Below are positions 38,101 to 47,029 of a stretch of DNA of 64,000 nucleotides, one piece after another. The stretch spans positions 124,001-188,000 of the forward strand of contig BSWA01000001.1 in assembly GCA_036245095.1 (NCBI GenBank). The letters are read 5' to 3'. Made by a program: the position numbers and the translations under genes. Position 1 is the stretch's first letter. Every line of letters begins with the position of its first letter. The DNA comes from Improbicoccus devescovinae (GTDB taxonomy: Bacteria > Bacillota > Clostridia > Oscillospirales > Acutalibacteraceae). The notes beneath the pieces were generated by a model. It was not told the DNA's origin and made no database searches. It saw only the letters and a program-made list of their open reading frames with translations.

Positions 38101-38691
38101 AATAATATCTTCAAAAGTTTTGTCTTTTACTTCTGTGAGTTTTGAGTCTTTTTTTATAGCTATTCCGATTGGGTATGACTGGGACGTTGTAAATTCTGAA
38201 TTACTGTCATTATTTTTTACATTAATATATATCTCTGGCCTAGTATCTTTATCAGGAAACAAATTCAATAACTCACTCACAATTTTCGTATTTCCAAAAA
38301 ATAATGTCTTAGGAATAAGTTGACCGTTGACGTCTATCAGAATAGTATGTGTATATTTATCCCATATATAAAAACCAAACAAGATAGCCACAGCTCCCAA
38401 TATTATGGCCCCGCCAGCCAGTAATATGTTACGCATAGTCTGCTTTTTCAGGCCTATTTTGGCAGGGACAGAACTTATATACCTTAAAGTTTGGTCTGGC
38501 AAATTACTAGATTTAAGATTTGAATTCATAGGGACCTCGTCGGCTGGCTTTTTCACAGTTCTAACTTTTTGCGAGGATGCATTATGCTTCCTGGAATTTA
38601 TATTCTTTGGATGTACCCCAAAAGTCTTTATATTACATCCTAAGAGAACCGCCGATAAAATACTTAATGATTTTTTAATTTTTATTTGCAT
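35149..38691 (-). CDS. Large membrane-tethered protein, function unknown
   Basis: 1180 residues from the ATG at 38691, chosen for GGAGG just upstream; the frame stays open 66 bases further. A signal-like segment (4-25), a basic linker, and a transmembrane helix (88-110) precede a very long strand-rich region. Several stretches alternate short strands and one helix like beta-grasp folds (for example TFEDIINFFKKNVRGN then TIIISAQSP). They suggest repeated domains of about 100 residues, but identity between repeats is low. The C-terminus holds a helical region (LANEVVNAFGTIADEVAKKA). No catalytic motif was seen. The plan matches the other tethered proteins. Confidence 0.65.
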   Translation of the reverse strand: MQIKIKKSLSILSAVLLGCNIKTFGVHPKNINSRKHNASSQKVRTVKKPADEVPMNSNLKSSNLPDQTLRYISSVPAKIGLKKQTMRNILLAGGAIILGAVAILFGFYIWDKYTHTILIDVNGQLIPKTLFFGNTKIVSELLNLFPDKDTRPEIYINVKNNDSNSEFTTSQSYPIGIAIKKDSKLTEVKDKTFEDIINFFKKNVRGNKNPTIIISAQSPIVELNLNGDEIKKLVIQPKKKKPEETLVFDFPGSKEIQDNLDTSAYAKLGEGLTYDSKKNHAQIKISSSGKTLYVFFVTVGVKNPKKIAVLSHNYNPETTTIQKFFKYVHQTLGQNKLKIVCRAENNDLIERLKHSKVELAQNQDNNSNCSDGIILQTSDYQHTDIQTAYENKGKLSEPGSRIFFDGKNCTVWGVSLPFDSEECKFRIILPDNLKSPNEINKEINYQITAYIKKRVPKGVIVNQTDATKLEQFLKHKSTYSIYIWRPDTSSKKETKETYERTGLWISDNPSDEYPYYDYKTTEIKMPQNVKAHGAAVQHKEPIILIDNETIDSFQQRINEANPSPDKLLVTINDKLIIQEEPRLDNFTAALETYLSSQISEKAKIEQLAALAGDPKNRGTLALFYRTGDAVTSGPGEIVPIRCSNNYGLWLRSSPNEPFKLENSIIPGVTIGLVENNKTTVKYLIKQHGSAYTLHTNDDDVWLHYCFHGSKSSDKKCYEEFTNCITGKEEKLKIYDIKVSPDSLPQYLVQGRPIAVAYSWPVIVPAATSNTAVVEFITARLKQNSQADIPAYDELSKWLARINPDKYYNAVQVKHDCIEISRGLDRDNIRDGELFAIRIAHARDSKTSRFETNCPLTELESKLRRLATSVLTGAINPTLDKTKDYSYFEFEGSHFKFFGAPFEILDNYAIKSITPAAVAGAAETKYHKFLTLFDIICEQTPAIDDQKTLYKLLWTKPFTNNEALKRVLPDLKKIAAETKGPPPVSEFPITVGGKQAYVTFVIIKSPLITVTHKDEPPQAPPQESPKPAEQESQSFFDVLANEVVNAFGTIADEVAKKAKVIGRAIQEEGQKMMIADTVIQEALQAEYDNNRNKKCFGTEMKEGEFPTVIITSASILSHNIGADMMPLENNEIADSIINGSSANIIDVTNKTKTKILEKKSNNLLVLELSEKPLLSKLNPFA

Positions 38692-38825
38692 TAAATTGTC
38701 CTCCCATACAAACATACCATTGTTTCTATATTTTATCACTAAAATCCTAAAAAGCAATGGTATTCATACAATTTAATAAACTATTAACTGAGAACTGAAC
38801 CTTACATTGGAGATTTTATTAATTA

Positions 38826-40448
38826 TTATTTTCGGGTATATGTCACTGATAGCTCTGCTGTGGTATCTAGGCTAATTTGATCTTTAATGAGTGCCGCATC
38901 GGCTCCGAGAAGCTTAACAGATACTATTTGGTTATCAACAGCCTTACCAGCGGCCAGGAACTTGGCTTGTAGTTCCTCGACTTTGGCTGTTTCAATCAGT
39001 TTCTTCTTATCTACAAACAATTTTGACTCAAATCCATCGCTACCACTAAGTTTCACTTTCAGAGGCGTCGCAAGGGATCCTGATTTAGTTTGTGAGATTG
39101 CTCCCTTAAACTCTACATTGATAATTCGCGATGGTAGGGTGTCTCTCAACGGAGGAGGCGGAGGAGGAGCAGGAGCACCTGTTACATTCGTTTCCTCGGT
39201 CACAGTCGGAGGTTTGCCCGATACACTAGGTCTCGACGTTCCCACTACTGTCATTTCCTTTTTAACATTTGTGTCTACACTAGCTACAGTTTTTTCGGCT
39301 TCCTTAACTTGTTTATCAATATCTTCAGATTTTTCAGGGATGTTAATATTTGCTGATTTAAGTTCTTGATTCGCTTTTTCTACGTCTTGTACGGGGGTTT
39401 CAAGCTGAGAGACATCGAAATCTTTCTTATCATTCATTTTAAAACTTATTCTTTTGATCACATAGGCGAAGTTCGTTTTCACCTCATCAGCTATGTCGCT
39501 TCTTGGCGAGTTTTTTACCCGACCATCTTTTGTCTTATAAATAATATAATCATCTGCATATTTCTGCAATGCTTCTATCTCTTTAATGAAGTCTTTCGTG
39601 ACGGTTATTAACTGAGCTGGTTTATAAACCTTTAATTTACCTATCGATTTTTTTAGTTTAGCAAGAGTCTCTATATCTTGCTTAAGGTCCCTAATCGCAT
39701 TCATAACTGATTCTATGGCTTCTTTAGCTATATCAGGGTGTTCTAACTTAATTTCAGCAATTACCCCGCGGTGCTGAAATAAGGAACCCAAATACAAAGT
39801 TAACCCTGAAACAGCCGCCAAACTCAAAGCAAGGGCCGAAAAGCCTAACGACACAGGAGCAACAGGAACAGTAAGGAGGCTCGCATAGGCCGAATACGCA
39901 CCAATAACGGCTAAACTCCCTGCCACTTCATCAACTGTGCTTTGGTATTTTTTTTTCGCGCATTCAATAATCCTTTGGACTTTATCATTTTTCAGTAACG
40001 TCACTGTAATTTGAATTCTGGCTTGGACCTGCTGTATAGCCGCACTGATAAATCCTGTACTTCCGAAGTTGTTCGCATTAACCTTTAACCATTCAACTGC
40101 TAACGCCTGTTTTATGGCTTTTGCTAACTTTATAAAACTATCACTGAATTGATAGAATGATTTTTGATCTTTTTCGTCCTTTTTGGATTTTGAAGTATGT
40201 CTGGAGTCGCGTAATAATATACCAGCTTTTAATAATTTTTCTAAATCGGCATTTAAAATAGGTATATCTCCAGCGCCTTTAGTAAACGGATCAATCAGTT
40301 TCTTAGCTTTCATTACACTTGGGCCCGCATAAACGTTTTTTAGTCCTTGAGCTATTTTGTCGCCGACAGATAATGCGCCTGCTGCTCCCAATCTACCTGT
40401 AGATACTAGATCCTCTTTAAGTTGTCTCGACTTATCTTTAGCTCCCAT
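38826..40448 (-). CDS. Helical protein with hydrophobic hairpin and beta-grasp-like tail
   Basis: 540 residues without a signal peptide. Residues 1-165 are helical and charged. A long hydrophobic stretch at about 172-222 (LAVIGAYSAYASLL...VSLGFSALALSLAAVSGL) could form a membrane-inserting hairpin, as in pore-forming or apolipoprotein-L-like proteins. More helices follow, then a Pro-rich hinge (PAPPPPPPLRDT) at about 428-437, then a final domain of about 100 residues. That domain ends VSVKLLGADAALIKDQ then TTAELSVTY, which resembles the second half of ubiquitin. AGAGGTGATT precedes the ATG. Function unknown; the fold of the tail is a by-eye guess. Confidence 0.55.
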   Translation of the reverse strand: MGAKDKSRQLKEDLVSTGRLGAAGALSVGDKIAQGLKNVYAGPSVMKAKKLIDPFTKGAGDIPILNADLEKLLKAGILLRDSRHTSKSKKDEKDQKSFYQFSDSFIKLAKAIKQALAVEWLKVNANNFGSTGFISAAIQQVQARIQITVTLLKNDKVQRIIECAKKKYQSTVDEVAGSLAVIGAYSAYASLLTVPVAPVSLGFSALALSLAAVSGLTLYLGSLFQHRGVIAEIKLEHPDIAKEAIESVMNAIRDLKQDIETLAKLKKSIGKLKVYKPAQLITVTKDFIKEIEALQKYADDYIIYKTKDGRVKNSPRSDIADEVKTNFAYVIKRISFKMNDKKDFDVSQLETPVQDVEKANQELKSANINIPEKSEDIDKQVKEAEKTVASVDTNVKKEMTVVGTSRPSVSGKPPTVTEETNVTGAPAPPPPPPLRDTLPSRIINVEFKGAISQTKSGSLATPLKVKLSGSDGFESKLFVDKKKLIETAKVEELQAKFLAAGKAVDNQIVSVKLLGADAALIKDQISLDTTAELSVTYTRK

Positions 40449-40639
40449 ATCTAATCACCTCTTAATCTATATTTTAACAGGTTATTTACCTGTATTTTTA
40501 TTATACAATAAAACATTATTTTGTCAATAATATTTTAAATACAATTATTAAAATAAGATATAATACTGCACAAATTATGTTAATTATAGATATAAATTAC
40601 ATTAAATTAAAAAATATTAAATTTCGTACATAAAAAGTC

Positions 40640-40667
40640 TTGATTTTTTAATTTTAAATATTATAGT
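40640..40667 (+). promoter_or_regulatory. Candidate promoter of the pseudokinase gene
   Basis: TTGATT (40640-40645), 16-base spacer, TATAGT (40662-40667), about 50 bases before the start. Confidence 0.45.
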
Positions 40668-40714
40668 ATTATAAAATTCAAAAATAGATAAAAAATAAAT
40701 AAGGAAATAAATTT

Positions 40715-42703
40715 ATGCAAGTTAAAATATTAATAATTTTATTGTCAGTAATATTTTTTAGTAATACATATTTAGCCCCAACGATTAAATCAACAACCGG
40801 ACCAAATTCCCTCGCCCAACCTCGAGCCTATGCAAACGAAAACACAATAGACATCTTCCCGAGTCTTCCAAACAAAGTTAGTAATCAAAGCAATCAAATT
40901 AAAATCCGCAAAATCACACATCGGCCCCCATTTAACATTAGATTATCAGATTGCATATTATATTTAGACTCACCGCCCGAAATACAGCATATATTCCCGC
41001 GTGATACAAAAGGTGAATCTGGCCTATGCTTTCATGCCCGAGAACAAAATCACAGTTTTATCAAGCTGTTACCTAGGGTACCAAAATCCGCATTAAAAAA
41101 AATAATTACATCATGGCCTGCAATGCCTGACATCCCCGGCGTGCTGAACCCGCTAAATATGCATGTTTTATTATATCCGAACGAGACTACAGGCCAGCTA
41201 TTTCTAGAACGGCCATTTTTACCGCCTACCCAGGGCTGGATGCCGTTAAATATTATTTTAAAAAATGGCATACAATTTAGCAAAGCAGCACGAAATTCCG
41301 CGTGTTTAAATCTTATTTATATCATAAAAGAGCTCCATGAACACGAGATATTTCCACTTAAAATTCGCTCAAAAGATATATTATTAAATATATTTACAGG
41401 AGAAGTAAAATTTTATAAAACAGGCAATTTATTATTACGCCAAACCCGGAATAACCGCGATATTCCGCACTTATTGACTCCAGAGCGGGCAATTAATAAA
41501 ACAGACGGAAAACCTGGCGATATTTACCGTCTTGCTAGGCTTTTATATGCCATAAATACTGGAGCTCCTATGCCCGATTCTAAGCTTCCCTCACCCGAAC
41601 TAACAACTAAAGAATATCAAGATATGAATCCGAATTTAAAACCCGATAAAAACCCCATACTTACCGATATGCATCCGTGTTTTTTAAAATTATTCCCTCA
41701 TTTATGGGCCGCGGACCCAGAAAAACGCTGGGATATCCAGCAAGTTTTTTCTTATGTTTTTGATAAATTTGAGAAATCAAATCAATTAGACATCAAGCAT
41801 GAAAATATATCAGACCCCGAAATTTTAATAAACCTACTTAATGCATCTGAAAACCAGACGCGAGAACAAATATTAATGCGCGCCAATCCCCAAATATTGG
41901 CCCAAATCCCACATAACCAATGGAAAACAATTTTAACACTTGATTTCGCATCCCAATTAAGAGCAATCCCAGCATTATGCCAACGGTTAATAGCCATGAT
42001 TCCAACACAAACATCATGCATATTACTGCCATTTTTACCCGAATCCGACAAACAACAATTATTTGAATTAATCATACAATCGGGGTTGCGAGATATTTTT
42101 CCTAAATCTTTATTCATAGGCCTAGATCCAGACCACCCAGACATACCGGCATTTATAGATCCACTATTTCAAGACCAAGATTTATATCCACTCATAATAT
42201 TACGTTCGGACATTGGAACATTAGCCCAAAAAATACTCGAGCACCCGATTAGCTTTTTTAGTTATTCACGAAATAAACTTATAAAAAAGCTAGCTAACAC
42301 CATAGACAACATAGATTATTGTCCCAGCCCCGAACAAATTCTAGTATCCAACGAAACCACGCTAAAATTCACAAACCATACAGCCCCACCTCCGGAATGG
42401 CTTATTTATTCAGAATCAATCCCCGGAGGCGATCACCGTTCCAAAATATATGCTTTATGTATGCTTATGTATTTACTTATAAAAGGCATCCCAAAAGTAC
42501 CAGAACCCGAATATATTAAATTTCAGTCGATATCCAAGCCAGAACAACGAGAATACATACAACACATTATATCAAAATCGCTATTATCAGAACCAGGAAG
42601 CAGTATTTTAAATATCATAGTGCATTGTTTAAAATATCCAACCGAAGAAAATTGGAATAATTTATTAAATATTATCAACAAAAATTCAGGAAATATTTAC
42701 TAA
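40715..42703 (+). CDS. Secreted tandem pseudokinase-like protein
   Basis: 662 residues with a signal peptide (hydrophobic 5-19). Residues about 80-345 follow the protein-kinase fold. GESGLCF and a VAIK-like SFIKLL sit in the N-lobe. RSKDILLN stands where HRDxKxxNILL should be, VKFYKTGN where DFG should be, then LTPERA (APE-like), GDIYRLARLLYAI (F helix) and WAADPEKRWDIQQVF. The catalytic Asp and the metal-binding Asp are both replaced, so it should not phosphorylate. A second C-lobe-like copy appears at about 530-600 (EQILVSNETTLKF, then DHRSKIYALCMLMYLL). The region between is helical. A role as a decoy or scaffold is inference. The sequence is rich in Pro and Ile. Confidence 0.65.
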   Translation: MQVKILIILLSVIFFSNTYLAPTIKSTTGPNSLAQPRAYANENTIDIFPSLPNKVSNQSNQIKIRKITHRPPFNIRLSDCILYLDSPPEIQHIFPRDTKGESGLCFHAREQNHSFIKLLPRVPKSALKKIITSWPAMPDIPGVLNPLNMHVLLYPNETTGQLFLERPFLPPTQGWMPLNIILKNGIQFSKAARNSACLNLIYIIKELHEHEIFPLKIRSKDILLNIFTGEVKFYKTGNLLLRQTRNNRDIPHLLTPERAINKTDGKPGDIYRLARLLYAINTGAPMPDSKLPSPELTTKEYQDMNPNLKPDKNPILTDMHPCFLKLFPHLWAADPEKRWDIQQVFSYVFDKFEKSNQLDIKHENISDPEILINLLNASENQTREQILMRANPQILAQIPHNQWKTILTLDFASQLRAIPALCQRLIAMIPTQTSCILLPFLPESDKQQLFELIIQSGLRDIFPKSLFIGLDPDHPDIPAFIDPLFQDQDLYPLIILRSDIGTLAQKILEHPISFFSYSRNKLIKKLANTIDNIDYCPSPEQILVSNETTLKFTNHTAPPPEWLIYSESIPGGDHRSKIYALCMLMYLLIKGIPKVPEPEYIKFQSISKPEQREYIQHIISKSLLSEPGSSILNIIVHCLKYPTEENWNNLLNIINKNSGNIY

Positions 42704-42899
42704 AATTTATTAATTTATTCAAATAAAACAGCTATAACTTTCTCAAAAATATAAAAAAAATAAAAGCCGAAAATTCACTTGCTGACAGAAGTCATATCTG
42801 CAATCAAATCATTGAGTTTGCAAAAATTTCGATATGCTTATTTAACATTATATCTCAGGAAATTACAAATAGCATTTCTAAATAAGTCTAACAAAAAAT

Positions 42900-43607
42900 T
42901 TATCGTTTATTTTTGTTTTCTCTAGAACTTGAAATAAAAATAAGTCTAAGCAACTGAATAAATGACAAAAATAAAGAAGAAAGATATGTCATAGCAGCAG
43001 CATTTAATATTTTTTTAATACATGCTAACTCAGAATCCGAGAAATATCTAGATCTTTTAAGCGTATCTATCGCACGATTGCTAGCATCGTATTCGACCGG
43101 AAGTGTTATAATATGAAACACAACAACTATTGTAAATAATAATATTCCAAAATTCATGATAAAATTGCAACTTGGCGGAAGCATAAATCCCATTAAAATC
43201 ACAGGAAATGCGAAGCTAGAACAAAATTGTGTAGCCGGAACTAACTTTTGCCGAAATATAGCAAATTTATATTTTCTATCATGCTGAACCGCATGACCAG
43301 CCTCATGAGCAGCTACTCCGATAGCAGCAAGTGAATCATTTGCATATACGCCACTTGATAAAAAAATTTTTTTAATTCTTGGGTCATAATAATCATTAAA
43401 ATAGCCATAAATCTGATTAACATCGACGCCTATCACGCCATTTTGTTCAAGAACATATTCAGCAGAATCTGCCCCAGTAATTTTCTTAAAACTTTTGATT
43501 TTTGAATACTTACGCAGCATATAATTCACGCGAAAGTGTGCAAAAACGGGAATAGCAGTCAATATAAACCAAAAAAAATAATTTTGATCATAATAATATG
43601 GAAACAT
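42900..43607 (-). CDS. yugP: YugP-type membrane zinc metallopeptidase
   Basis: 235 residues, neutral zinc metallopeptidase family 2. A membrane helix lies near the N-terminus (FFWFILTAIPVFAHF). The zinc motif HEAGHAVQH lies near residue 100, and two or three further hydrophobic helices follow (FAFPVILMGF, IMNFGILLFTIVVVFHIITL). AAGAGGTG precedes the ATG. It starts 11 bases after the murG stop on the same strand, so the two are likely co-transcribed. The physiological substrate of this family is not established. Confidence 0.9.
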   Translation of the reverse strand: MFPYYYDQNYFFWFILTAIPVFAHFRVNYMLRKYSKIKSFKKITGADSAEYVLEQNGVIGVDVNQIYGYFNDYYDPRIKKIFLSSGVYANDSLAAIGVAAHEAGHAVQHDRKYKFAIFRQKLVPATQFCSSFAFPVILMGFMLPPSCNFIMNFGILLFTIVVVFHIITLPVEYDASNRAIDTLKRSRYFSDSELACIKKILNAAAMTYLSSLFLSFIQLLRLIFISSSRENKNKR

Positions 43608-43618
43608 GCATACACCTC

Positions 43619-44758
43619 TTATTTTTTTTTGTTATATTTTAATATATTTTTAATTAAATCATATATTTTTTTGGTAGAATCAGCTGAAGCGAATTTTCTT
43701 ATATTTTTAGAATATTTTTTTATAATATTTTTGTTATTTATTATATGATCGACATTTTTTTTTAAATTATTAAAATTTAATTTTTCCTCTTCAATCATAG
43801 AAGCAGCATCGGCGTTTTTTAAAGCCAGAGCATTATAATACTGATGATTATCAGTAACATTTGGAGATGGTATCAAAATCGTAGGTTTTCCCAGAATTGC
43901 TAATTCACTTATACTCATAGACCCGGATCTACAAATCACCAAATCTGCGACGATCATAAACACATAAATATCATATATGTATTTTAATAAAATCAAATTT
44001 TCAGCATTAGGGTCCATATTTTTTTTGTAAAAATTAGACAAAAAATCCGGATTATTTCTACCAAAACCATGTACAAAGCAATAATCATTAGTTTCTGACA
44101 TGAACTCAAACATAACTTCATTAATTTTACCGGCTCCCAAACTTCCGCCAAAAGATAGTATAATTTTGCTAGTATTATCAAACTTTTTCTTGTATTTTTT
44201 GTTTATAATATCCAAAGCCTGAGGTCTAGTCAAAACTTTTCTTTCCTGCAGCGGATTACCAATATTAACTATATTTGATTCAAATTTATTCAAAAAATTT
44301 CTAGCACTATTTATTGAAATTATAATTTTACTTGCTTTACTAGCTAAAAGCCTAGTAGTCAGCCCGGGAATCGCATTTTGTTCATGAATCACAAATGGAA
44401 TTTTTAATTTATAAGCACTTCTGAGCACGGGCCCGCAGACATAACCACCAGTCCCAACGCAAATTTCCGGCTTAAATTTATTAATAATTTTTTTAGATTC
44501 ATAACTAGATATAAACACTCGAGCTAGTGTAATTAAATTTTTCCAAGCAGATTTTAAATTAAATTTTCTATTAAATCCAGAAATTTTAATACTTGTGAAT
44601 TTCAAACCTACGTCCCTAACAAGAGTCTCTTCTATGCCATTTTTAGCACCTATATACAAAATTTCTGCATCAGGATCTTTTTTTTTTATATAAAGCGCTA
44701 AATTAATAGCAGGATTAACATGCCCCGAAGTTCCTCCGCCGACGAAAATTATTTTCAA
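43619..44758 (-). CDS. murG: UDP-GlcNAc:lipid I GlcNAc transferase
   Basis: Adds GlcNAc to lipid I on the inner face of the membrane to make lipid II for peptidoglycan. At 379 residues it has the G-loop VGGGTSGHVNPA, HEQNAIPG, GGSLGAGKIN, and the donor-binding run GSMSISELAILGKP with NHQYYNA. The start is a TTG at 44758 with AAGGAG upstream, and the product begins MKIIFVGGG as expected. It is followed at once by the yugP-like gene. With murE and dapB it shows that wall synthesis is retained. Confidence 0.96.
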   Translation of the reverse strand: MKIIFVGGGTSGHVNPAINLALYIKKKDPDAEILYIGAKNGIEETLVRDVGLKFTSIKISGFNRKFNLKSAWKNLITLARVFISSYESKKIINKFKPEICVGTGGYVCGPVLRSAYKLKIPFVIHEQNAIPGLTTRLLASKASKIIISINSARNFLNKFESNIVNIGNPLQERKVLTRPQALDIINKKYKKKFDNTSKIILSFGGSLGAGKINEVMFEFMSETNDYCFVHGFGRNNPDFLSNFYKKNMDPNAENLILLKYIYDIYVFMIVADLVICRSGSMSISELAILGKPTILIPSPNVTDNHQYYNALALKNADAASMIEEEKLNFNNLKKNVDHIINNKNIIKKYSKNIRKFASADSTKKIYDLIKNILKYNKKK

Positions 44759-44805
44759 TAGAAATCTCCTTTTTTTGAAAAATTAAACAAAATATATTAA
44801 TTTTT

Positions 44806-46098
44806 TTATTTTTTTAATAACTTTTCAATACAAGAAATTCTAACACACAAGCTAAAAATCTCGATAGCCATCGCAAGTTCTTCTAGCGGCGGATACGACG
44901 GTGCAATTCGAATAGTACTATCTCTAGGGTCATTTTTATACGGAAACATAACTCCAGCGGCGGTCAAATTCAAGCCTAATTGCGAACATAAATCCACCGT
45001 CCTTTTAGCACTACCAAAAGTATTAGCAATTATAAAATATCCGCCTTTAGGAGAACTGCATGAAATTATTGGGTTATCAGCAAATTTTTTATCTAAAACT
45101 TCCAAAACTAATTCAAACTTTGGCCTTAAAATATCAGCATGCAAGCTCATATGTTTATTTATTTTTTCTAAAAAAATCTGTTTAGTAAATTTTTTTTGAT
45201 TATCAGAAAAAAAAGCTACGTGCCTCGCCTGATTAATTTTATCAAAGCCTATAGTCTTAAAAGAATAATGTCTTAATAAATTTTTGAAATTCAAATCTTT
45301 GCATCCGATAGCCGCAATTCCTCCGCCAGCAAATGTCATCTTAGAAGTCGAACAAAAACTAATAACTAAATTTTGATTGTGATTGCTAATACAGGCATCG
45401 AAAATATTTGCTAAATTAATATCGCAATTTTTAGCAAACGAATGTACACTATAAGCATTATCCCAAAATATTCTGAAATTTTTAGATTTAGGTTTAAGCC
45501 TCGCGAGCCTCTTTATTGTATTTTCTGAGTAAGTAATTCCGCTAGGATTCGAAAATTTAGGAACACACCAAAGCCCTTTAATATTTTCGTCATTTTCAAC
45601 TAAATCTTCAATTAAATTCATATCTGGCCCGTCATTTTGCATAGAAACAGGAATCAATTCGATACCAAAATGTTCGCTCAACTGAAAATGGCGATCATAC
45701 CCAGGAACAGGAGCTAAAAATTTTGTATTCCCAAACTCCCATTTTTCGCCATTTATACCAATCGTAAAAAAAAACTCAATAACATCAGACATCAAACACA
45801 AGCTAGAATTTCCGCCGATAATAACATCTTGAGGCTCACAATCCATCAAAACAGACATCATCATACGAGCACCATATAAACCCTCTAAGCAACCGTAATT
45901 TAAAATATCAGAATCTACAAAATTCAAATTATTAATATTATAACTCAGCATTTCATTCGCTAAAATAAGCTGTTCAGCACAAGGCTTACCTCGCGACATA
46001 TCTAAATTAATTTCTTTAGACTGAAATTCCGTAAATTTCTTTTGTAAAAACTCAAGTTCCCGATCAAGTTCTCTGGTACTTAATTCAAAATAATTCAT
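44806..46098 (-). CDS. PLP-dependent class I aminotransferase
   Basis: 430 residues, fold-type I aminotransferase of the clostridial aspartate-aminotransferase-like group (MocR-related but without a DNA-binding domain). The Schiff-base lysine is Lys253 in STSKMTFAGGG. NLDMSRGKPCAEQ near the N-terminus, FWDNAYSVHSF for the cofactor-binding Asp/Tyr, and SPKGGYFIIANTFGSAKR later are typical. It lies 47 bases upstream of murG on the same strand. The amino-acid substrate cannot be read from sequence. Confidence 0.88.
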   Translation of the reverse strand: MNYFELSTRELDRELEFLQKKFTEFQSKEINLDMSRGKPCAEQLILANEMLSYNINNLNFVDSDILNYGCLEGLYGARMMMSVLMDCEPQDVIIGGNSSLCLMSDVIEFFFTIGINGEKWEFGNTKFLAPVPGYDRHFQLSEHFGIELIPVSMQNDGPDMNLIEDLVENDENIKGLWCVPKFSNPSGITYSENTIKRLARLKPKSKNFRIFWDNAYSVHSFAKNCDINLANIFDACISNHNQNLVISFCSTSKMTFAGGGIAAIGCKDLNFKNLLRHYSFKTIGFDKINQARHVAFFSDNQKKFTKQIFLEKINKHMSLHADILRPKFELVLEVLDKKFADNPIISCSSPKGGYFIIANTFGSAKRTVDLCSQLGLNLTAAGVMFPYKNDPRDSTIRIAPSYPPLEELAMAIEIFSLCVRISCIEKLLKK

Positions 46099-46375
46099 TA
46101 ATATGCCTCGATTTATTATAAACTATCACCAAAATATTAATTATGCCCACTAAAAATTTATAATATTTAACCAAAAATTCCTGTTTTTTTATTTATCCAG
46201 ATTTCTGAAACAACCTCTACTGAGATCTATTATATGTTCTAAAACAACTGTGTATGCACAAAATTTTACTTATAATATTTTGATAATTTATTTTTTCACA
46301 AAAATATCGCCAAAACATTACTTATATATATCAAAAAAATTATGACATTTAACTAAAAAACCGCTAGTTTATTTA

Positions 46376-47029
46376 TTATGCCAGTTTAACTTCAATCTTA
46401 TCTTCAGACTTAACTTCTATTTTATCTTCAACTAAATCCTTATATTTATCAAGTTTTGATATCAATTTTTTTATCGCTTTTTTATCTAGCTTGGTTTCAG
46501 GCTTTGCCACGGTGAAAATTGTCTTACCATCGGTTATTGCCGATGAAACTCCAACCACGGACCCATCATCCTTGACTATAACAACCCTGGCACCAACCAA
46601 CTGCGCGGTATATCGAGATGCAACCACACGCTGAATACCGAAAAATCCTAATCCCCCCAAGCCCAATCCAACAAGAAGGCTTCCAGCACCAGCAATAAAC
46701 CACTGCTTTTTATACCAGACCGCGCATGCTTTTTCTGATTTTTCTTTTTTTATGACAGCGACTTCATCAAAATTTACGGGTGCAGCATCATCCGCAACGC
46801 TGGGATACAAATCATCAGTTTCTGAATCAGTATTTTCTGGCTCGATGATTTTTGAATCTTTTGAATCTTTAAGTTTCGAAGATGCATCCTTTCCTGGGCT
46901 CAAATTGGGTGCCTTAAGCTTCATTTTAGCCTGAGATACCGGGGATGTCATCGCGCATAATAAAATCGTTGACAAAAAACTGCTTGTGATTTTTTGAGCC
47001 GCCGATAGTCCTGAAGTTCTTGTTTTCAT
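46376..47029 (-). CDS. Small membrane-tethered protein, function unknown
   Basis: 217 residues with the shared plan: a signal-like segment (15-34, likely SQA-K cleavage), an acidic/Ser-rich linker, and a transmembrane helix at about 110-131 (Gly-rich, FIAGAGSLLVGLGLGG). A C-terminal domain of about 80 residues follows, with strand-like VVIVKDDGSVVGVSS and ending in two near-copies of DKIEVK. AGAGGTAG precedes the ATG. It is one of the smallest members of this architectural set. Function unknown. Confidence 0.65.
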   Translation of the reverse strand: MKTRTSGLSAAQKITSSFLSTILLCAMTSPVSQAKMKLKAPNLSPGKDASSKLKDSKDSKIIEPENTDSETDDLYPSVADDAAPVNFDEVAVIKKEKSEKACAVWYKKQWFIAGAGSLLVGLGLGGLGFFGIQRVVASRYTAQLVGARVVIVKDDGSVVGVSSAITDGKTIFTVAKPETKLDKKAIKKLISKLDKYKDLVEDKIEVKSEDKIEVKLA

